In this document: positions 15,613 to 23,836 of the stretch, one piece after another
Numbering within the stretch: the first letter of the stretch is position 1
Layout: every line of letters starts with the position of its first letter
Origin: Desulfobulbaceae bacterium
GTDB lineage: Bacteria; Desulfobacterota; Desulfobulbia; Desulfobulbales; Desulfocapsaceae
Length of the DNA stretch: 32,789 bases
NCBI GenBank assembly: GCA_019163335.1
Contig: JAFLKM010000054.1
Coordinates: forward strand, 1-32,789
Direction of reading: 5' to 3'
Notes under the pieces: generated by a model
Told to the model about the DNA's origin: nothing
Seen by the model: only the letters and a program-made list of their open reading frames with translations
Database searches by the model: none
Position numbers and translations under genes: made by a program

Positions 15613-18377
15613 CTCGCCTCCTCTGTTTTCCTGTTCTCGCTTGCACTCCTGCGATTTCTGATCCACTTATCAAACGATATTACTGGGAGCACAGTTGCTC
15701 CCACCGCCATAGCAAACATCCAGGCCCGGCCATCAAGTGGCGCCGAGTTAAAAAGCGCCTGCAGAGGCGGCAGATAAATGAAGCATGCCTGGAGCACGAG
15801 CAGGGTGCCGATACCGATAAACACCGAAGGGTTGCTGAAAAAACCTTGGGAAAAGAGCGATGAGTGAAGAGACCTGCAGTTAAGCAGGTAAAAAATCTGG
15901 GTAAAGGTGATGCTTGTCACGCAGAGGGTCTGCGCTTCGGAGAGAGCCAGAGCATGCCGGGCGCTCGTTACTGGTTCTAGACCGATGATACGATAGTACT
16001 CCCAGAGGAACAGCCCGCAAGCACCTGCCGCCATGAGCATTCCAACGATTATCAAGCGGGCGACAATGAAAGCCGAAAACACAGGTTCGTCAGGAGAGCG
16101 AGGACGTCTCCGCATAGCGTTAGGCTCGAGCACCTCAAAGGCCAAAGGGATTGACAGGGTAACACTTGCCACCAGATTGATCCACAGGGTTTGGCTAGGG
16201 GACATGGCCATAAGAAGTTCATTGACAGCATCAACCTGAATTGTCGGGAAGAAAAACATGGCAACTGACAGGGTGCAGGCCAGGCCGAGATTGGTGGGCA
16301 GGATAAAGGCCAAGGATTTAATGAGATTGTCATAGACCCGGCGTCCTTCCTCCACCGCTGCGGTAATGGAAGCGAAGTTGTCATCCATAAGCACAACCTT
16401 GGCTGCTTCTTTTGATACCGCTGTGCCGGTTATACCCATGGCAATGCCGATGTCGGCACGCTTGAGGGCCGGTGCATCATTGACACCGTCACCGGTCATG
16501 GCAACAACGTGGCGCTGTGCCTGCAGGGCCTCGACAAGCTGGATCTTGTGCTCCGGGGCCACCCTGGCAAAGACGTTGGTGCTTAAGGCCGCATCCTGAA
16601 GTTGCTTTTCCGATAGACCGTCAAGGTCACGGCCCGACATGGCACTTTGTCCCTGCGGCAGCAGACCGAGCTGGCGCCCAATTGCCTCGGCGGTCACTGG
16701 ATGGTCGCCGGTAATCATTTTTACAGTAATTCCGGCGCGATGGCAGACCCGGATCGCGTCCATAGCCTCTGTTCTTGGTGGGTCGATCATGCAGAGCAAA
16801 CCTGAAAACTGCAAGCCATGACGGACGGATTCCGGTTGGATTTCTGCCACAGAGACGTTTTTCTTTTGTGCGAAGGCGATCACCCGCATGCCCTGGCGGG
16901 CGTAAGTGGCCATAGCGTCATTTATTCGGCCCAACTCCGTTTCACTCAAGGTGCATCGTTCAAGAACAGTTTCCGGAGCGCCCTTCAGGAGGATATGGTT
17001 TTCCCCGTCAATCTTATGCAGGGTGGCCATGAATTTGCTGTCCGATTCAAACGGGATGACGTCCAGGCGGGCATGGCGACTGCGAAGATCTTGGCTCGAA
17101 AGGCCTGCCTTTTCAGCGGCAGCTATCAGCGCTGCCTCGGTTGGGTCTCCGGTGATGGTCCAGGTGTTTTCCTCAAGACGCACTACCGCATCATTGCAGA
17201 GAATGGCTATGGTGAGCAGATCATGCAGAGCGGTCGGGAGTTCAGTCAGGCGGGTACCATCGCGTTCGATTTCCCCGTTTGGAGAATAGCCGATGCCGGA
17301 AAACCGGTATTCCAACCCGGCCAGCCATGCCACCTGCACCGTCATCTCATTGCGGGTCAGTGTGCCGGTCTTGTCAGAACAGATAACAGTGGTGGAGCCA
17401 AGGGTTTCCACCGCCGGGAGATGCCGGACCACCGCATGTCTTTCGGCCATACGCCGAACGCCTACGGCGAGGCAGATGGTAATCACTGCCGGCAGCCCCT
17501 CAGGGATTGCCGCCACTGCCAGAGAAACAGCAACCATGAGAGATTCGCCTAAAGGGGCACCTTTGACCCATATACCAAAACTAATCAGGACGGCTACTAC
17601 AGCCACTACGGCAGCAGTAATGCCATTACTGACCTTGGTAAGTTGACGAGTCAAAGGGGTCTCCAGTTGCCTCGTCTGGTTAAGCAGAGCATTGATCCGG
17701 CCCAGTTCTGTGCTGCCACCGGTTGCGACTACGACCCCGGTGGCAGTACCTTGTAAAATAAGCGTCCCGCTAAAAGCCATGCTGACCCGGTCGCCGAGAG
17801 GCGCATCATGGACAACGGCATCGCTTCTCTTTGACACAGGCAGCGACTCACCAGTGAGGGCGGCTTCTTCAACCAAGAGGTTTTTCACCTTGATCAGCCG
17901 CAGATCTGCAGGGACCTTGTCGCCGCTCTGCAAGGTCACGAGGTCACCAGGAACCAGGCTTTCAGCGGGAACGGCTATTGACTCCCCGCCCCGAAGTACG
18001 GTTGCAAATTCCGGCATCATATCGGCAAGTGCTTCTATCGCCTTTCCTGCCCGGTACTCTTGCATAAAACCGATAATAGCGTTAACACCGACCGCACTGA
18101 AAACCACCAAGGCATCGGTGATTTTTTGAAGCCCGATCGCCAATCCACCAGCAGCAATCAGGAGCCAGCCAATCGGGTTGTTTATCTGACGCCAGAAAAT
18201 CAGCCAAGGATTATCAGTTCCTTTACGAAGGAGGATGTTGGCGCCATAGCGTTGCAACCTTTCTTCTGCTTCACCGCCAGTCAACCCACTGATACTTGTT
18301 TGTAACTCAGATATGACATCCTGTTCTGATGAAGCATACCACGGCATACCGTCTGGTTTTGTAATGTTATCTTGCAT
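15609..18377 (-). CDS. Type II P-type cation-transporting ATPase
   Basis: A 922-residue ion pump. It has the actuator TGES at 175-178, PEGLP in M4 at 292-296, the phosphorylated D335 in DKTGT, the nucleotide-domain KGAPE, and the hinge TGDGVNDAPALK. Cation ATPase N- and C-terminal domains are present, giving about ten membrane segments. This layout is the Ca2+/SERCA-like group, but M6 reads NLVASVTLS rather than the calcium-site NLVTDG, so the transported ion is uncertain. The ATG at 18377 gives the normal length; 18479 would add 34 unlike residues. It is coupled to psiE. Confidence 0.9.
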   Translation of the reverse strand: MQDNITKPDGMPWYASSEQDVISELQTSISGLTGGEAEERLQRYGANILLRKGTDNPWLIFWRQINNPIGWLLIAAGGLAIGLQKITDALVVFSAVGVNAIIGFMQEYRAGKAIEALADMMPEFATVLRGGESIAVPAESLVPGDLVTLQSGDKVPADLRLIKVKNLLVEEAALTGESLPVSKRSDAVVHDAPLGDRVSMAFSGTLILQGTATGVVVATGGSTELGRINALLNQTRQLETPLTRQLTKVSNGITAAVVAVVAVLISFGIWVKGAPLGESLMVAVSLAVAAIPEGLPAVITICLAVGVRRMAERHAVVRHLPAVETLGSTTVICSDKTGTLTRNEMTVQVAWLAGLEYRFSGIGYSPNGEIERDGTRLTELPTALHDLLTIAILCNDAVVRLEENTWTITGDPTEAALIAAAEKAGLSSQDLRSRHARLDVIPFESDSKFMATLHKIDGENHILLKGAPETVLERCTLSETELGRINDAMATYARQGMRVIAFAQKKNVSVAEIQPESVRHGLQFSGLLCMIDPPRTEAMDAIRVCHRAGITVKMITGDHPVTAEAIGRQLGLLPQGQSAMSGRDLDGLSEKQLQDAALSTNVFARVAPEHKIQLVEALQAQRHVVAMTGDGVNDAPALKRADIGIAMGITGTAVSKEAAKVVLMDDNFASITAAVEEGRRVYDNLIKSLAFILPTNLGLACTLSVAMFFFPTIQVDAVNELLMAMSPSQTLWINLVASVTLSIPLAFEVLEPNAMRRRPRSPDEPVFSAFIVARLIIVGMLMAAGACGLFLWEYYRIIGLEPVTSARHALALSEAQTLCVTSITFTQIFYLLNCRSLHSSLFSQGFFSNPSVFIGIGTLLVLQACFIYLPPLQALFNSAPLDGRAWMFAMAVGATVLPVISFDKWIRNRRSASENRKTEEAR

Positions 18378-18858
18378 AATTAGTTTCCATCCAGAACAAC
18401 TCAAAGATTGAAATTGTTTAACAGTCAAGACAGAATGTGGTGAATATTTTGCTGCAATCTGACAAGCTGTATGAGTCAACAGGCTGAGATAACATTTATT
18501 TATTTAAATCAGCGGTGATCCCATCCGCTAAATACATAATCCTCCAATAACCATTTATACAGTTCTCGACAAGCATCCATGCGTCAAGGACGCTGAAACG
18601 GATTTCCTGTACTCTTGACGCCAACCATGAAATTTTTGAGCAGTCATATGCTGGCTTAGTCAAAAACCTTCGAATTGATGTAAGCGCCTAAACCAACCAC
18701 TTGTCTTGTCCCAGCAACTGAGCTTGCATTAGCGTCAAGTTTTAGGGGAGGAGAGTCAGATGGGTGGTTTATCAGGCGCTTACGAATGATCTTTCGGCAT
18801 TGTCAAACATCCTTTAGCTTGGCTGAGAAGGGCTTCCCATCCATACCAAACTATTTAA
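18378..18858. other. Intergenic region with a mini-element
   Basis: About 480 bases without a credible gene. It contains the 104-bp IS66-like element at 18680-18783 and an inverted GCGTCAAG/CTTGACGC pair around 18582-18625. A third GCGTCAAG lies inside the element near 18732. I see no clear promoter, though the ATPase promoter must lie here. Confidence 0.5.
18680..18783. mobile_element. Short non-autonomous IS66-like element
   Basis: The ends are inverted repeats: both begin GTAAGCGCCT, and the next 14 positions match at about 11 after a 3-base gap. GTAAGCGCC ends are typical of the IS66 family as I know it. The flanks read GAATTGAT (18672-18679) and GAATGAT (18784-18790), which fits an eroded 8-bp target duplication. 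It encodes no protein. Confidence 0.6.
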
Positions 18859-19638
18859 TCAAATACCCGCAGCTGAATGAACGTGAGGGCCAAAATCCAC
18901 CTTCATACCCACCCCTCCTGCAAGATATAATGCACCAAAGCTATCGGCAAACATCTTTCTAGCAAGGTCTCCGGTACAATGGGTGGGACAGAGACGTCGG
19001 ACACCATGACTTTTCAGCGAGACAACAAGTCTTTCCATTGCATCATTGTCGCTTTCGGAAAGATGAAAACCTCCCATCAGCAGTAAAATATCCTTGCCCA
19101 GCATCTCCTGCGCCCTCGCCACGATCATGTCGATCCCTGGATGGGCACAGCCGGTAATAACAATCAGCCCTTCTTCCGTGTCAATCACCAAGGCCTGCTC
19201 GCCGATTTCACCCATCACCCCGGTGGAGTAGAGATTTTTACCGATCTTGGTCGGCATTCCATCGATCACGCTCAGTTTCCTGACCGTCCCTCGCAAGTCT
19301 CGAAGATAGAGCTTGGAAAGGGAATCTGGGGCAACGATTTCCAGATGAGGGGCAAGCTCAATCACCGAATCAAGCCCGCCGATGTGGTCCCAGTGGGGAT
19401 GGGAGACAAAGAGCATCTCCACTGAAGCCGGATCAAGGCCCATTTGCTCCATGTTCTGCAGAAGGACACGGCCATTGCTTCCGGTATCAAACAGAACGGT
19501 CTGACCCGCCATCTCGATCAAACAGGAAAATCCCCACAGTGACTGCAAGCCCGGATTGCAGGGATAGTTATCAAACACGATATTCAACCTGATTCCGCGG
19601 GTATCAGGAGTCGTTAGCGGATCATTTATTGTGTGCAT
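18859..19638 (-). CDS. Metallo-beta-lactamase-fold hydrolase
   Basis: A 259-residue soluble enzyme. The metal site SHPHWDH (HxHxDH) is near residue 80, with later ligands in TGCAHPGI and GGFHLS. This spacing and the GCAHPGI/GGFHL pair match the subgroup often annotated as 7,8-dihydropterin-6-methyl-4-(beta-D-ribofuranosyl)aminobenzene 5'-phosphate synthase. That activity is established only for methanopterin makers, so the substrate is unknown here. A GGGG site lies five bases before the ATG. A perfect 11-bp tandem repeat lies upstream at 19690-19711. Confidence 0.82.
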   Translation of the reverse strand: MHTINDPLTTPDTRGIRLNIVFDNYPCNPGLQSLWGFSCLIEMAGQTVLFDTGSNGRVLLQNMEQMGLDPASVEMLFVSHPHWDHIGGLDSVIELAPHLEIVAPDSLSKLYLRDLRGTVRKLSVIDGMPTKIGKNLYSTGVMGEIGEQALVIDTEEGLIVITGCAHPGIDMIVARAQEMLGKDILLLMGGFHLSESDNDAMERLVVSLKSHGVRRLCPTHCTGDLARKMFADSFGALYLAGGVGMKVDFGPHVHSAAGI

Positions 19639-19689
19639 TTATTCCCCAAAAATCGACTCAAGCATAGAGCTTGCTTGAACTTTCACAAA

Positions 19690-19711
19690 AGTTATTAACA
19701 AGTTATTAACA
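19690..19711. repeat. 11-bp tandem direct repeat upstream of the MBL-fold gene
   Basis: AGTTATTAACA occurs twice head to tail with no mismatch, one helical turn apart, about 50-70 bases upstream of the divergent-free start at 19638. The layout suggests a regulator site, but no regulator is known. Confidence 0.5.
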
Positions 19712-19854
19712 TTTTGACTTGTTCAAAGTGTGCGCCACAACTTTTCCAGCAAGTCGAGCCTCTTGCAAAATGTTCAGTTTGAGAAGAACAATGCGTTAAG
19801 CTCTTGTTAGGCCTTCAAAATGGCCGGTTGCCGGGTTCGATCATGTCGTCGAGA

Positions 19855-20385
19855 CTAAAGACCTTTTTTCTCAAACCAGAAGAACAAAGAGATTGTTCCG
19901 GTCCAGAATAAGGGAATTATCACCCATTGTGAGACGCTAAGGACGTCCAGTAACCCTATCTTGCCAAAATCTTTCCATGTGAGAACCGTCGTTTTGAACA
20001 ATGGAAAAAGCTCCGCGTAGAGGGCGGCTCCTGCCACCATTCCAGCAACTGCAAACATGGCATGCCAGCGCCCTTCACCCAGTGCGCCGATTGATGTGCC
20101 CGGACAGAATCCCATCACTGCCCATCCAGCTCCAAACAGAGAACCTCCCAGAAGCACGGCGCCGAGGTTCATCGGTTTGTGGCTTAAGGTGATAATCCCT
20201 GCATCCTTGAGTAGAGCTATCCCGACCATGCCGACCAATATGGCGGAAAGCATGAACTTGAATATCGTCATGTCCTTGAGCAACATGGCGCCGACTTGTT
20301 TCTCAAAGCGCAGAACCCGACCTTTCTGCAGCAGGAAACCGAACAGTATCCCAGTGATGAGACCAAGCATCTGATCTATATTCAT
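19855..20385 (-). CDS. YeeE/YedE-family sulfur transporter half, second subunit
   Basis: A 176-residue membrane protein with about five hydrophobic segments. It carries the GWAVMGFCPGTSIGALGEG motif, whose cysteine is the sulfur-handling residue in YeeE/YedE (Sulf_transp) proteins. It is half the length of YeeE and matches the PmpB-like half in split systems. The ATG overlaps the upstream gene's stop as ATGA, and its GGAAGGAGG ribosome site lies inside that gene's last codons. It is inferred to import thiosulfate or another reduced sulfur species together with its partner. Confidence 0.82.
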   Translation of the reverse strand: MNIDQMLGLITGILFGFLLQKGRVLRFEKQVGAMLLKDMTIFKFMLSAILVGMVGIALLKDAGIITLSHKPMNLGAVLLGGSLFGAGWAVMGFCPGTSIGALGEGRWHAMFAVAGMVAGAALYAELFPLFKTTVLTWKDFGKIGLLDVLSVSQWVIIPLFWTGTISLFFWFEKKGL

Positions 20386-20927
20386 AATGACCTCCTTCCA
20401 TAGACAAGGATGGCAACAAGGACGCCGACGCTGAAGAACATCGTAAGGGCGACAAAGGAACTGACCGAGAGCTGCATCATGCCGCTTAATCCGTGTCCGC
20501 TCGGGCAGCCGTCGGCCATTCGTGCGCCTACCATGGCGACGATGCCTCCAAAAAACGCCCCCATCGCCCGTTTGCCGATGGATGGGCCGAAACGCTTTTT
20601 CCATATCGGCGGGATACTCTCCAGCTTAAAGCTTTTATCCGTCGCGGAAGAGATCAGCGCCCCCAGGAAGACACCGAGAACAAGCATAAACTGCCAGTCA
20701 ACGCGCACCTTCTCCTTGGTAAAATACTCATTTGCTGCTACGTGATCTGGAAGCACCGTTCGCTCTAGAAGGCCGGCTGCACGGACAAAAGTTGTCGATG
20801 CACCCAGATAATTGGATTTCCCCATCCACTGGGTGGTTGCGTACACGGAAGCAATGGCCAACAATCCGACCAGGGCCCCTGCGAGGTAAGGACTCCATCC
20901 GTTATCCTTTGTTTTCCATTTCATCAT
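20382..20927 (-). CDS. YeeE/YedE-family sulfur transporter half, first subunit
   Basis: A 181-residue membrane protein with about four or five hydrophobic segments. It carries the ADGCPSGHGLSG motif typical of the first half of YeeE/YedE proteins, complementary to the CPGTS motif of the next gene. An extended periplasmic-type loop lies near residues 35-75. Start ATG 20927 is followed at once by a second ATG; AGAGGAA lies just upstream. No rhodanese or TusA gene lies beside the pair. The substrate is inferred as a reduced sulfur compound. Confidence 0.82.
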   Translation of the reverse strand: MMKWKTKDNGWSPYLAGALVGLLAIASVYATTQWMGKSNYLGASTTFVRAAGLLERTVLPDHVAANEYFTKEKVRVDWQFMLVLGVFLGALISSATDKSFKLESIPPIWKKRFGPSIGKRAMGAFFGGIVAMVGARMADGCPSGHGLSGMMQLSVSSFVALTMFFSVGVLVAILVYGRRSL

Positions 20928-21030
20928 GCGTTCCTCTTTTGTTATTGGAATCGAATAAGCAATTCTGCTTAGCCATCTGTTGAACAGTCGCTGGCTTGTC
21001 CTTCGGAGCCTTTGCAAGCCCGAAGGTTAT

Positions 21031-21651
21031 CTAGGCCCTCAGGGTTAAACCTGGGAAATTGGAAACGGCGAAAATAAGATCGGTTCGTGTGATGATGCCA
21101 ACAAACATATCGGCTTCATTGGTAATGGGGATACAGTTCAAGTCATGGTCATACATTATTTTCGCCACTCGTCGAATATCGGATAAGGGGTCAGCGGTAA
21201 TCATTGGATAATCCATGAGCTCCCTGACAGAGGCTGCCTTGGCTTCTTGAATGACATTGTCTTCAATGATAAGTTTTTCGAGGATTTTTTCCTTGCCGAT
21301 CAACCCAACCGGACTGTTGAGTGCATTCATGACAGGAAGTTGGCGGATCCGTTTTTCTTCGAGAAGCCTGTAGCAATCAATGATCGGTGAGGTGTCAAGG
21401 ACTGTGACGACTGGGCGCTTCATGATTTGATAGGCGTGGTAAATGATTTCCTCTTGTTTAGCCTTGATCATTTCCTTGTAGGCTCTGATAGCTTCATTGG
21501 TGGAATAGGATTGCGAGGCAGGTTCTTTCTCATCGCTGATGCTTGGTGTCACCGGCTTCAATCCCTTGATCTGTTTTATGCCTTTCAGAAGATAAAGGTC
21601 TTCGAGAGAACTACGGAAGGTTCGCCCCTGTTCATTATAGACAGCAAACAT
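21031..21651 (-). CDS. Tandem CBS-domain protein with N-terminal extension
   Basis: A 206-residue protein. About 60 non-CBS residues, including YLLKGIKQIKGLKPVTPSI, precede two CBS modules: QIMKRPVVTVLDTSPIIDCYRLL and RELMDYPMITADPLSDIRRVAKIMYDHDLNCIPI. There is no enzymatic domain. The start has AGAGGTG five bases upstream; an ATG at 21708 would add 19 residues. It lies about 100 bases upstream of the YeeE/YedE pair, with a 7-bp CCTTCGG/CCGAAGG hairpin in the gap. Control of the transporter is possible but not shown. Confidence 0.78.
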   Translation of the reverse strand: MFAVYNEQGRTFRSSLEDLYLLKGIKQIKGLKPVTPSISDEKEPASQSYSTNEAIRAYKEMIKAKQEEIIYHAYQIMKRPVVTVLDTSPIIDCYRLLEEKRIRQLPVMNALNSPVGLIGKEKILEKLIIEDNVIQEAKAASVRELMDYPMITADPLSDIRRVAKIMYDHDLNCIPITNEADMFVGIITRTDLIFAVSNFPGLTLRA

Positions 21652-21832
21652 ATGGCACCTCTTGAGCGGAAAGTGTTTTTGTGGTTTCTGTCTCCTGTTC
21701 CCAATCAATTTCAGGCTAAACAGTGTGATTATTTTATCATCTGGAGCTTGGAGTTTCAGCGCACAAAATAGCTAAAACCATACCATATATAAAATAAATG
21801 TTTGAGCGGGTAAAGGCAGCGGACAGGGGCAG

Positions 21833-22333
21833 TTAATTGAGTATATGCTTTTGTCTCCGTTTTTTACTGATTTTCACAAAGAAACGCAAGGAGAAAAAAT
21901 AACTGGGAACAGCACAGGGAAGGGCCAGCGCCACCCCCCCGACAAGAAGGACGATCACCGCCTCATACCCCAGGCTGGCAACAATCTTCATGGATTGTGC
22001 CAGGCCGGGATGTTGCAGGAGAAGTTCCAGCACCTCCTTGATCCCCGACCAGGTGAGTTCGTATGGGGTGAGGGCATTGCCGACAATTGTGGAAAGATAA
22101 TACTGGGGGACATAGGTGACGGGGTTACAGACCAGAAAACTTGCCAGAATACCGGCAAAGGTTGAGCTTCTGGTGGCAACCGTGGCCATGACAATAAGAA
22201 TGGTATGAAGCGGCATGCTGGGGGTGATGCCGACAAAAACCCCAATGGCGGTGCCAAGGGCCAAAGAGTGGGGATCACCTTTCAACCTTAAAAATTTCAA
22301 ATAATAATATTTACTGGTTCGCTTTGGGTTCAT
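21833..22333 (-). CDS. DUF2062 family membrane protein
   Basis: A 166-residue protein with three or four hydrophobic segments. The DUF2062 pattern is clear: a basic N-terminus, GDPHSLALGTAIGVFVGITP, then CNPVTYVPQYY. The function is unknown. The start lies five bases after the tsaD stop, so it is co-transcribed with tsaD. The 181 bases after it, to the CBS gene, hold an A/T-rich stretch and nothing I can name. Confidence 0.82.
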   Translation of the reverse strand: MNPKRTSKYYYLKFLRLKGDPHSLALGTAIGVFVGITPSMPLHTILIVMATVATRSSTFAGILASFLVCNPVTYVPQYYLSTIVGNALTPYELTWSGIKEVLELLLQHPGLAQSMKIVASLGYEAVIVLLVGGVALALPCAVPSYFFSLRFFVKISKKRRQKHILN

Positions 22334-22338
22334 CTTGG

Positions 22339-23565
22339 CTACTTTTCCTGAAGTTGAGAACGTGAATACACGTCCTGATCGTACTGCCCCGGCCCTGACT
22401 TCTTAAAATAATAAAAACCGGCCAGGGCTATCATTGCCGCATTGTCCGTACAGAAAGAGGGCCGTGGAATACAAAGGTTTATCCCCTCCTGCCGGCAATA
22501 CTCGCCCATGACTTCACGAAGACGGGGATTGGCCGACACCCCGCCACCAAGCACAATCGTCCCGACACTATATTTTCTTGCCGCAAGCAGGGTCTTTGCC
22601 ACGAGAACGTCGACGATCGCCTCCTGGAATGAGGCACAGACATCCGCAAGCTGCAGGGGAACACTCTTCTGCCGCGCTCCATTGCAATGATTCAGCACAG
22701 CAGTCTTCAAACCAGAAAAGCTGAAATCCAGAGATCCCTCCTCATCGGTCGGTGACGGCTCAGTATTGTTTGATCCAGGGAGGGATATAGAGCGGCTGCC
22801 AGCCAAGGATGGCTTGGCGCCGTTCGCTCCAGGTGTAGATAAAGAACGGCCGCCGGCCAGGGATAGCCTAGTGCCGTTCGCTCCAGGTGTTGATAAAGAG
22901 CGGCCGCCGGCCAGGGATGGCCCAGTGCCGTTCGCTCCAGGGATGGATAAAGAACGGCCAAGCCAGGCCCGGGGAAATGCAATGGCGCACCGGTCACCGG
23001 TACCGGCCTCAGATGACACATGCGGGCCGCCCGGATAGGGCATTCCCAGGATTTTTGCGACCTTGTCAAAGGCCTCACCGGCGGCATCATCGCGGGTTCT
23101 GCCCAGCAGGGTAAAAGAGGTATGGCTGTGCGCCAGATAGATGGAGCTGGTGCCGCCGGAAACAATGAGGGCGATATAGGGAAATTCCGGTTTTTCCTCT
23201 TCCAGAAACGCCGCCAGCAGATGTCCGGCCATATGATCCACCCCGACAAAGGGAATCCCGGCAACATAGGACAGGGCCTTGGCATAGGAAAAGCCGACGA
23301 GCAGGGAGCCAATCAGTCCCGGTCCCTGAGTGACCGCAATAAGATGAATATCAGCTAAAGTGACATCCGCCCGTTCCAGAGCCTCCTGGACAATGGGGAC
23401 GATGGATTCCAGATGTTTGCGTGAGGCAAGTTCCGGCACCACTCCGCCAAAACGGGTATGAATCTGATCCTGGCTGCTGAGGACACTTGCCAGCAGGAGA
23501 CTGTCGTCCTGCATCACTGCGGCAGCCGTATCGTCACACGAAGTTTCTATTCCCAGGATAAGCAT
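22339..23565 (-). CDS. tsaD: tRNA N6-adenosine threonylcarbamoyltransferase with in-frame repeat insertion
   Basis: A 408-residue ASKHA-fold enzyme that makes t6A at tRNA position 37. Present are ILGIETSCDDT at the start, the metal-binding H111-x3-H115, IVSGGTS, GEAFDKVAK, FSFSGLKTAV, VLGGGVSAN and CTDNAAMIA. Between FPRAWL and GSLDFSFSG it carries about 72 extra residues made of four 18-residue repeats. Removing them gives about 336 residues, the normal TsaD length. ATG 23565 matches the family N-terminus; 23631 would add 22 residues. All catalytic segments are intact, so the protein is probably active with a surface loop expansion. Confidence 0.92.
   Translation of the reverse strand: MLILGIETSCDDTAAAVMQDDSLLLASVLSSQDQIHTRFGGVVPELASRKHLESIVPIVQEALERADVTLADIHLIAVTQGPGLIGSLLVGFSYAKALSYVAGIPFVGVDHMAGHLLAAFLEEEKPEFPYIALIVSGGTSSIYLAHSHTSFTLLGRTRDDAAGEAFDKVAKILGMPYPGGPHVSSEAGTGDRCAIAFPRAWLGRSLSIPGANGTGPSLAGGRSLSTPGANGTRLSLAGGRSLSTPGANGAKPSLAGSRSISLPGSNNTEPSPTDEEGSLDFSFSGLKTAVLNHCNGARQKSVPLQLADVCASFQEAIVDVLVAKTLLAARKYSVGTIVLGGGVSANPRLREVMGEYCRQEGINLCIPRPSFCTDNAAMIALAGFYYFKKSGPGQYDQDVYSRSQLQEK
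22744..22959 (-). repeat. Four tandem 54-bp in-frame units inside tsaD
   Basis: Units at 22906-22959, 22852-22905, 22798-22851 and a degenerate 22744-22797. Each encodes an 18-residue unit such as GRSLSTPGANGTRLSLAG. On the plus strand each unit contains GCCGTTC and GAACGGC or GAGCGGC as hairpin arms. Stops are absent from two minus and two plus frames across the block. Confidence 0.9.
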
Positions 23566-23836
23566 AGTTAAGTCAGGTGGAGCAAGACGTTCATGGAGTT
23601 CTGCGTAACTCGTAAGGACATGCAGGGACAAAAGGAGCTGACGAACAAAAAAGCGTCAATTTACACTGCCCTTGAACCCCTTCTCCTCTAACCGAAAAAA
23701 GGAGCAGAAAGGGACTTGTCATCGGCACCAGATTTTCTTGGCAGAAAAAGACAATTCAGGGTATTACTTTCTCCGTTTATATGGTCTCTTTTCTCAAAAA
23801 AGTCAACATCCACCGCTATCAGCTATCCCATTCATC
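23566..23836. other. Divergent region between tsaD and moaA
   Basis: About 270 bases. A TTG-initiated extension of moaA to 23672 is open but unlike the family, so I treat it as leader. I see no clear sigma70 promoter and no molybdenum-cofactor riboswitch architecture. Confidence 0.4.

Noticed and set aside
19820-19860. tRNA-like GGGTTCGATC stretch
   Set aside because: No flanking acceptor, D or anticodon arms can be formed.
22744-22959. Possible CRISPR-like repeat block
   Set aside because: Units abut with no spacers, are read in frame within tsaD, and no cas gene is present.
22707-23312. 201-residue overlapping minus-strand frame in tsaD, and a 90-residue plus-strand frame at 22766-23038
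   Set aside because: Both are by-products of the stop-free repeat block and adjacent GC-rich codons; tsaD itself has full family motifs.
23566-23836. Molybdenum-cofactor riboswitch before moaA
   Set aside because: I could not find the expected conserved helices and loop sequences.
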